NCBI GenBank assembly: GCA_964552235.1
Contig: CAZKGO010000004.1
Location: 35,568-99,567, forward strand
Direction: 5' to 3'
Source of the DNA: CAVTHK01 sp964552235
GTDB lineage: Bacteria; Spirochaetota; Spirochaetia; SZUA-6; CAVTHK01
Length of the DNA: 64,000 bases
A program made the position numbers and the translations under genes. Of the stretch, positions 59,839 through 64,000 are shown piece by piece. Positions within the stretch are counted from its first letter, which is position 1. The number at the start of each line of letters is the position of its first letter. Under the pieces are notes generated by a model. The model was given only the letters and a program-made list of their open reading frames with translations. It was not told where the DNA came from and made no database searches.

Positions 59839-61028
59839 GTGGCGAACACACTCATGCTCGTGTCCGACGAGCACAATCCCTTCTGTTCTTCGCCCTACGG
59901 GCTCCGGCGGGTGCATACGCCCAACATGGCGCGTCTGGCGGCGGAAGGCGCGACTTTTCAGGATGCCTACTGTCCCTCGCCGCTCTGTCTGCCGAGTCGC
60001 TCTGCGTTCCTGTCCGGCCTCCCTGTCCACCGACTGCAGCCCTACAACAACAGCAACACCCTTCTCGACGCGAGCCCGCCCACGTTCGGCCAGGCTATTC
60101 GAGCCTCCGGCTTTCACTCGGTCTTCATGGGAAAGACCGACATCTACAAGCCCGGCAGCGAGATGGGCTTTGCTGTGACGGCCGTGCTGCGTGACCGGCG
60201 CCTGCCCGCAGACGTGAACTTCGTCCGCACCCCGCTCGCCATCCGCAAAGGCGCGAGCAAGCGCGCCGACGGATATGGGGTCCGGCCCGCAGCCCACGAC
60301 GAGGATCCGGAGGTCGCCGAGGCGGCCGAGCGGTGGCTGCGCGAACAGGCGCCCGGTCGCGGGGCTCCCTGGGTGCTGGTGGCCAACGTCGTGGCGCCGC
60401 ACTTTCCCCACGTCACGACGCAGGAGGTCTGGGACCTCTACGAGGACGCCGCGGATCTCCCCGCCTTCGGCCTGGAACAGGAGAGCGCGCGGCATCCGCA
60501 CGCCCAGGACCTGCGCGCTCACTTCGAGACGCACCTGTTCATCGAGGAGCAGGCGCGGGGTCTGCGGCCTGCCTGGCCATGGGTCCGGACTTTGCCGCCG
60601 GCGCCAAGGTTCTCACGCCGGTGGACCTGCACGACGTGAGGGCCGCGGCCTCTGCCGCTGCCGGCGTCGAGCAGCCCTCCGGATGGGCCGGCATCCCCCC
60701 GCAGCGGGTCCAGCCGGATGACCCGCGGCGCGCGGTGTTCTCGCAGTACCACGGCCACGGGGCCCGCGCAGCCGCCTACATGGTGCGCAAGGGCCCCTGG
60801 AAGCTCCTCTACAACGTGGCCGCCGCGCACCAGCTCTTTGATCTGTCGGCGGACCCCGACGAGCTGGTGAACCTCCACGACCGTCGCCCCGAGAAAGCCG
60901 CCGAGCTGGAGCGCGAGCTGCGCCTCGTCTGCGACCCGGAGCAGGAGGACCGCAGGGCGCACGAGTTCGAGAGGCGGCAGGCCGAGGCGGTGCGGCGTCT
61001 GTATCCGGACGCCAAGGGCGGCGAGTAG
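59839..61028 (+). pseudogene. sulfatase, broken by an internal deletion and frameshift
   Basis: From GTG 59839 the first frame reads LMLVSDEHNPFCSSPYG and PSPLCLPSRSAFLSG, with the formylglycine Cys50 in the CxPSR motif, continues through GKTDIYK and NVVAPHFPHVTTQEV, and ends nonsense-like at 60639. The C-terminal part lies in another frame: AMGPDFAAGAKVLTPVDLHD, MVRKGPWKLLYN and LFDLSADPDELVNL, to TAG 61026-61028. Between LFIEEQARGLRPA and MGPDFAAGA a normal sulfatase has about 55-60 more residues including the SDHGE metal site and a Lys; these are missing here. The enzyme cannot be functional. It fits a lost glycan-desulfation activity next to a sugar importer. Confidence 0.8.
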
Positions 61029-61180
61029 CCGGGGGCTGCCACGGTCGGCCGTTCGCAGAGAAGATGAAAATGCGCCTCGCCAAGGGCAACAAAGGTCACC
61101 ATCCCGCTCGGCAGGTCGCTGCAGCGCTGCGGAGTGCTGATCGGAACGGTTGAGCTTGTTATCTCGCCGGCTCCCCCGGC

Positions 61181-62611
61181 CTACGTCGATGGCGTCTGCC
61201 CGGGCCAGAGGCCCCGCGAGCGGGCAACGGCCAGAAGCTCCGACATCCGGGCGAACGCATGGAAGCGCACCCCCCGCCGTTCCACCTCTTCGCGCCCGCC
61301 GGTCTCCCGGTCTACCAGGACCACAAGGTCTTCGACCCGCAGCCCCGCCGATTCCAGCACGTCGATGGCTTCGATCTTGCTCGCAGCCGAGCTGATCACG
61401 TCATCGAGGAGCGCCACCCGCTCGCCGGGGTTGAACGCGCCGTCGATGCGATTCCCGGTGCCGTGTCCCTTGTCGGCGATCCGGGGGTACAGAAGGGGAA
61501 GACGTCGCTGCAGAGAGACCGCCGTGGCGATCGGCAGAGCGGCCACGGGAATGCCCGCGAGCCGGTCGAACTGCAGGCCCTCCAGGAGCCGGCCGTAAGC
61601 GGCCGCCACGCGCTCCAGCAGCGCGGGGCTGGAGATGATCTTCCGCAGGTCGAGGTAGTGGGGAGAGATTTCGCCCGACTTGAGCTTGATAGGGCCGACA
61701 CGGAGGCAACCGTGATCCAAGAGGGCGTTCAGCAGCGCGGTCTTCTCAGCCTGTCCCTCTGCGGCCTCCCGGCGTGCAGCGGCAGGAGGCGACGCGCGCA
61801 CCTCCCGCTGTACCGCCGCGATGCGTTCGCGGTACGATCGGGCCTGCCCGCCCGGCCGTTCATCCTGGTAGACGTCGCGACCGACCACGGCGATCAGGCC
61901 CATTCCGTCGCGACGGCAGCCGGCCCGCACCGCCTCCTCGAGGCTGCCGCCCTGCGCCCCGATCCCGGGGCAGAGCACCCACACGTCGGGATGCTGCTCG
62001 CGCACCCTGGCAAGAGCCGCAGGGTCGGTGGCGCCGACCACCAGGGCAATACCGGCGCCCCAGCTCAGAGCTTCGCTGGCCACCTCCAGGTACAGCGGTC
62101 GAGCGCGCCCGCCCCGATCATCCCGCGGGGACCGCACCTCGAGGGTCTGGAGATCACCGGACTCGGGATTGGAGGTGCGACACAGCACGAACAGTCCCTT
62201 GCCGGGGTAGGCGAGGAACGGCTCGATCGACTCGCAACCCAGGTAGGGGTTGAGAGTGACTGCAGGCACCTTCCACTCCTCGAACACCGCTCGGGCGTAC
62301 GCGTGGGCAGTCTGGCCGATGTCGTTGCGCTTGGCGTCGAGGATGACCGGCACCCCCTCGGGAATGAGGCCCAGGGTTTCCTTGAGCGCTTGCAGGCCCG
62401 GGAGTCCCCAGGCTTCGTAGAAGGCGATGTTGGGCTTGTAGCAGGCCGCATACGGCAGCGTCTCTTCGACGACCCGCCGGTTGCGCTCGAGGGCGAGCCG
62501 ACCGAACTCTGCGGCATCGCCCGCTTTGAAGCGCGGATCCAGCCCCACGCAGAGCAGACTCTCCTTCTGCCTGCATGCTCTTTCGAGAACGCCGAAGAAC
62601 CCCTCGCTCAT
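61181..62611 (-). CDS. pyrF-pyrE: bifunctional orotidine-5'-phosphate decarboxylase / orotate phosphoribosyltransferase
   Basis: A 476-residue fusion. Residues 1-270 are OMP decarboxylase of the type-2 (TIGR02127-like) group: LLCVGLDPRFKAGDAAEFGR, PVILDAKRNDIGQTAHAYAR (catalytic DxKxxD) and WVLCPGIGAQGGSLEEAV. Residues about 300-476 are orotate phosphoribosyltransferase: LKSGEISPHYLDLRKIISSP and the PRPP loop RVALLDDVISSAASKIEAID, where ISSAAS stands in place of the usual T(T)G(G/T)S. Both last steps of UMP synthesis are thus in one chain. Start ATG 62611. The leader contains a hairpin plus T-run (see terminator). Confidence 0.9.
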   Translation of the reverse strand: MSEGFFGVLERACRQKESLLCVGLDPRFKAGDAAEFGRLALERNRRVVEETLPYAACYKPNIAFYEAWGLPGLQALKETLGLIPEGVPVILDAKRNDIGQTAHAYARAVFEEWKVPAVTLNPYLGCESIEPFLAYPGKGLFVLCRTSNPESGDLQTLEVRSPRDDRGGRARPLYLEVASEALSWGAGIALVVGATDPAALARVREQHPDVWVLCPGIGAQGGSLEEAVRAGCRRDGMGLIAVVGRDVYQDERPGGQARSYRERIAAVQREVRASPPAAARREAAEGQAEKTALLNALLDHGCLRVGPIKLKSGEISPHYLDLRKIISSPALLERVAAAYGRLLEGLQFDRLAGIPVAALPIATAVSLQRRLPLLYPRIADKGHGTGNRIDGAFNPGERVALLDDVISSAASKIEAIDVLESAGLRVEDLVVLVDRETGGREEVERRGVRFHAFARMSELLAVARSRGLWPGQTPST

Positions 62612-62721
62612 CTGCCTTGGCCCTCCTGCCGCGCCTGACTCGCTCTGTCGACCGCCTTCTCGCATGAGCAGAAAAGAGAGAACCTCAGGCTCCCCGTCAC
62701 TCGACCCGGCGCCATCCGGTC

Positions 62722-62748
62722 AAAAAAAAACTCCGGCCCGCCCGGAGT
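62722..62748 (-). terminator. rho-independent terminator in the pyrF-pyrE leader (candidate attenuator)
   Basis: On the minus strand ACTCCGG-GCGGG-CCGGAGT (perfect 7-bp stem, 5-nt loop) is followed by a run of T residues (62730 to 62722). The nearest gene upstream on the minus strand is plus-oriented, so the only transcript this can end is the leader of pyrF-pyrE, about 110 nt before its ATG. Confidence 0.75.
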
Positions 62749-62756
62749 CTGTACTC

Positions 62757-62769
62757 AGCCACCTCTCTG
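62757..62769 (-). promoter_or_regulatory. PyrR-box-like sequence upstream of the leader terminator
   Basis: Minus-strand CAGAGAGGTGGCT resembles the CAGAGAGGCU loop that PyrR binds in pyrimidine operon leaders. It sits just 5' of the terminator, where an anti-antiterminator would be. The match is partial. Confidence 0.4.
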
Positions 62770-62832
62770 CCGCATGGAAACGCCCGTCCGCCCGCCAACT
62801 TCCTGCCCGCCTCGACCCCGAAAACCGACCGG

Positions 62833-62861
62833 ATCATGACACGGCGCCGCAGCGCTGTCAA
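62833..62861 (-). promoter_or_regulatory. candidate promoter of pyrF-pyrE
   Basis: A perfect TTGACA (62861-62856), a 17-bp spacer and CATGAT (62838-62833) on the minus strand. The transcript would begin near 62826 and run through the terminator hairpin. Confidence 0.55.
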
Positions 62862-62878
62862 TCGCCGGAACCCGGCCA

Positions 62879-62906
62879 TTGCAGTTTTGCAGCGGCATGC
62901 TATTCT
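62879..62906 (+). promoter_or_regulatory. candidate promoter of the C-GCAxxG-C-C gene
   Basis: TTGCAG (62879-62884), a 16-bp spacer and TATTCT (62901-62906) lie about 30 bp before ATG 62937, divergent from the pyrF-pyrE promoter. Confidence 0.4.
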
Positions 62907-62936
62907 GAGACAACATGACTGCTTGCGGGGGCATCG

Positions 62937-63464
62937 ATGACACGACAGCAAGAGCGGGCTCGCTTCGAGAGGATCCGCAGACTCGGCTTCGAGTTCGAAC
63001 GGGACTACCGCGGCTGCGCCCAGTGCGCGATCGCGGCCCTTCAGGACGGTCTCGGAATAAGGAATCCCGAAACCGACGCGATCTTCAAGTCGGCCACCGG
63101 TCTGGCGGGCGGAGTGGCGCAAGAGACCGACGGCCACTGCGGCGCCTACTGCGGCGGCGCGATGATCATCGGCTACTTGATCGGCAGGGAGAGGGACAAC
63201 TTCGCCGATCCGGACAAGATCCGCATGCGGACTTCGGAGCTGGTGAGCAAGCTGCACGCCAGGTTCATCGAGGCCTACGGCACCGTGACGTGCAGCCGCA
63301 TCCACACCAAGATCATGGGGCGGCCTTTCTACATCAAGGACCCGGAGGAGCTGGCGAAATTCGACGCGGCGGGCGCTCATACCGAAAAGTGCACGAACGT
63401 CGTCGGTCTGGCGGCGCAGTGGACGGCGGAGATCCTCGATGAGGCGGGGCTCGTGCAGATATAG
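62937..63464 (+). CDS. C_GCAxxG_C_C family redox protein
   Basis: A 175-residue cytoplasmic protein. YRGCAQCAIAALQDGLGI contains the first cysteine pair (GCAxC), HCGAYCGGAMIIGYLIGR the second (CGAYCGG) and KCTNVVGLAAQWTAEIL the last Cys. Family members (CxxCxxxx-type, DUF with C_GCAxxG_C_C) are thought to bind an iron-sulfur cluster or take part in disulfide redox chemistry; the partner is not known. It begins at ATG 62937 behind GCGGGG and is divergent from pyrF-pyrE. Confidence 0.85.
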   Translation: MTRQQERARFERIRRLGFEFERDYRGCAQCAIAALQDGLGIRNPETDAIFKSATGLAGGVAQETDGHCGAYCGGAMIIGYLIGRERDNFADPDKIRMRTSELVSKLHARFIEAYGTVTCSRIHTKIMGRPFYIKDPEELAKFDAAGAHTEKCTNVVGLAAQWTAEILDEAGLVQI

Positions 63465-63519
63465 CGTTCGCTGCCCGAAACGATAGTCGGCATGACCCTC
63501 GTTCTGCCGGGAGGCACCC

Positions 63520-64000
63520 ATGGCTGGCTCGCGTTCACCAGAGTTCTCCAGGGATGGTCCGCGCTGGACAGTCCGCGATCGGAGGCTGGAACGGAACTTC
63601 TTTGCCCTGTTTGGTCTCTCGCTCGTGATCGCGGTGGTCATTCCGGGCTCTTTCGCGTTCGCCTATTGGGGCGGCAGCGTCGGGGATTTTCTCGCTGGGG
63701 TGCTGCCCGTGCTCGTCTTGTTGCAGGCGTCAGCCTGGTTCATAGGCTTCACTGGGGTTCGAGGAACCGGATACGTGGAGCTGGATCGAGGCGCCGGAAC
63801 CGTCACGACGGGGTGCGCCGTGCCCCTTTTCGGCCTGCTGCGTCGCCGCAGGAGGCATCGCATAAGCGAAGTCCGCGGCTTAACGTACGAGCAGCGTAAC
63901 ACCAAGAAGGGCCCGGCCTGGTTTCTCTACCTGAAGCGCAAGGCGGGCCCGCCGGAGATGATCCTGGGTCCGATCGATGACGAAGGAGCGGTTGTCGCAG
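63520..64000 (+). CDS. membrane protein of unknown function, N-terminal part (runs out of window)
   Basis: An open frame from ATG 63520 (SD GGAGG) continues to the window end, giving at least 160 residues. A charged N-terminus (WTVRDRRLERN) leads to two membrane helices (FFALFGLSLVIAVVIPGSFA and LAGVLPVLVLLQASAWFIGF). A cytoplasmic-looking beta-rich segment follows, with YVELDRGAGTVTTG and HRISEVRGLTYEQR. This arrangement resembles small membrane proteins with a PH-like domain. The family and role are not known. The 55 bp before it hold no gene. Confidence 0.6.
   Translation, partial: MAGSRSPEFSRDGPRWTVRDRRLERNFFALFGLSLVIAVVIPGSFAFAYWGGSVGDFLAGVLPVLVLLQASAWFIGFTGVRGTGYVELDRGAGTVTTGCAVPLFGLLRRRRRHRISEVRGLTYEQRNTKKGPAWFLYLKRKAGPPEMILGPIDDEGAVVA

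Noticed and set aside
1..64000. CRISPR arrays, tRNA or rRNA genes and complete insertion sequences
   Set aside because: I looked for regularly spaced repeats, cloverleaf-like segments and transposase motifs in the gaps and found none; intergenic regions are short.

Overview
The window is GC-rich, tightly packed DNA from a Gram-negative (double-membrane) bacterium. Lipobox lipoproteins, two predicted outer-membrane beta-barrels and an ABC-type O-antigen exporter show the two membranes. The lineage is an inference. A high-GC spirochaete (Spirochaetota) is my best guess, from the FecR/lipoprotein pair, the UVR-motif protein, the GGDEF protein with a vitamin-uptake-like membrane domain, and a phosphonate-activating cytidylyltransferase like that of Treponema. 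No rRNA or other lineage marker is present to prove it.

Positions 1-27214 (+) are a large surface-polysaccharide locus. It opens inside phnW (aminoethylphosphonate transaminase). A broken hicBA toxin-antitoxin module follows, then a PntC-like aminoethylphosphonate cytidylyltransferase and a Wzm/Wzt exporter whose ATPase carries a C-terminal glycan-binding domain. Next is a translationally coupled CDP-sugar set: rfbF, rfbG, a 3,5-epimerase-type cupin, a sugar C-methyltransferase, a DegT aminotransferase, a sugar N-formyltransferase and a CmcI-like methyltransferase. Together these predict a CDP-activated branched formamido-deoxyhexose. A second sugar module (LegB, a nucleotidyltransferase and an SDR reductase) and a third (FnlA/B/C, for UDP-L-FucNAc) follow. 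Glycosyltransferases are interspersed, and wecB lies near a remnant of its usual partner dehydrogenase. One methyltransferase is frameshifted by an exact 22-bp tandem duplication.

Positions 27256-31423 (-) hold an envelope operon: a Wzi-like barrel, a secreted protein, a second barrel and a GtrA-like protein. Positions 31568-39071 return to glycan genes: a UDP-glucuronate 4-epimerase, glycosyltransferases, a P-loop kinase, a GT39-type mannosyltransferase-like enzyme and a dolichol-phosphate-mannose-synthase-like enzyme.

Positions 39167-51795 are mixed housekeeping and envelope genes. They include an OppA-like lipoprotein, a divergent PRPP-synthetase-like protein, a rhodanese, a YgjP-type metalloprotein, a GHMP kinase with a coupled nucleotidyltransferase, a LemA/TPM set, a FecR/lipoprotein set, a diguanylate cyclase and a UVR-motif protein.

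Positions 52060-64000 look catabolic: a sugar ABC transporter with a palindromic candidate operator, a sugar-isomerase-like TIM barrel, a UroD-like protein, an NHL protein, an aldo/keto reductase and a broken sulfatase. Pyrimidine genes sit among them: an archaeal-type UMP kinase and a pyrF-pyrE fusion whose leader contains what looks like a transcription attenuator. No tRNA, rRNA, CRISPR array or intact insertion sequence was seen.
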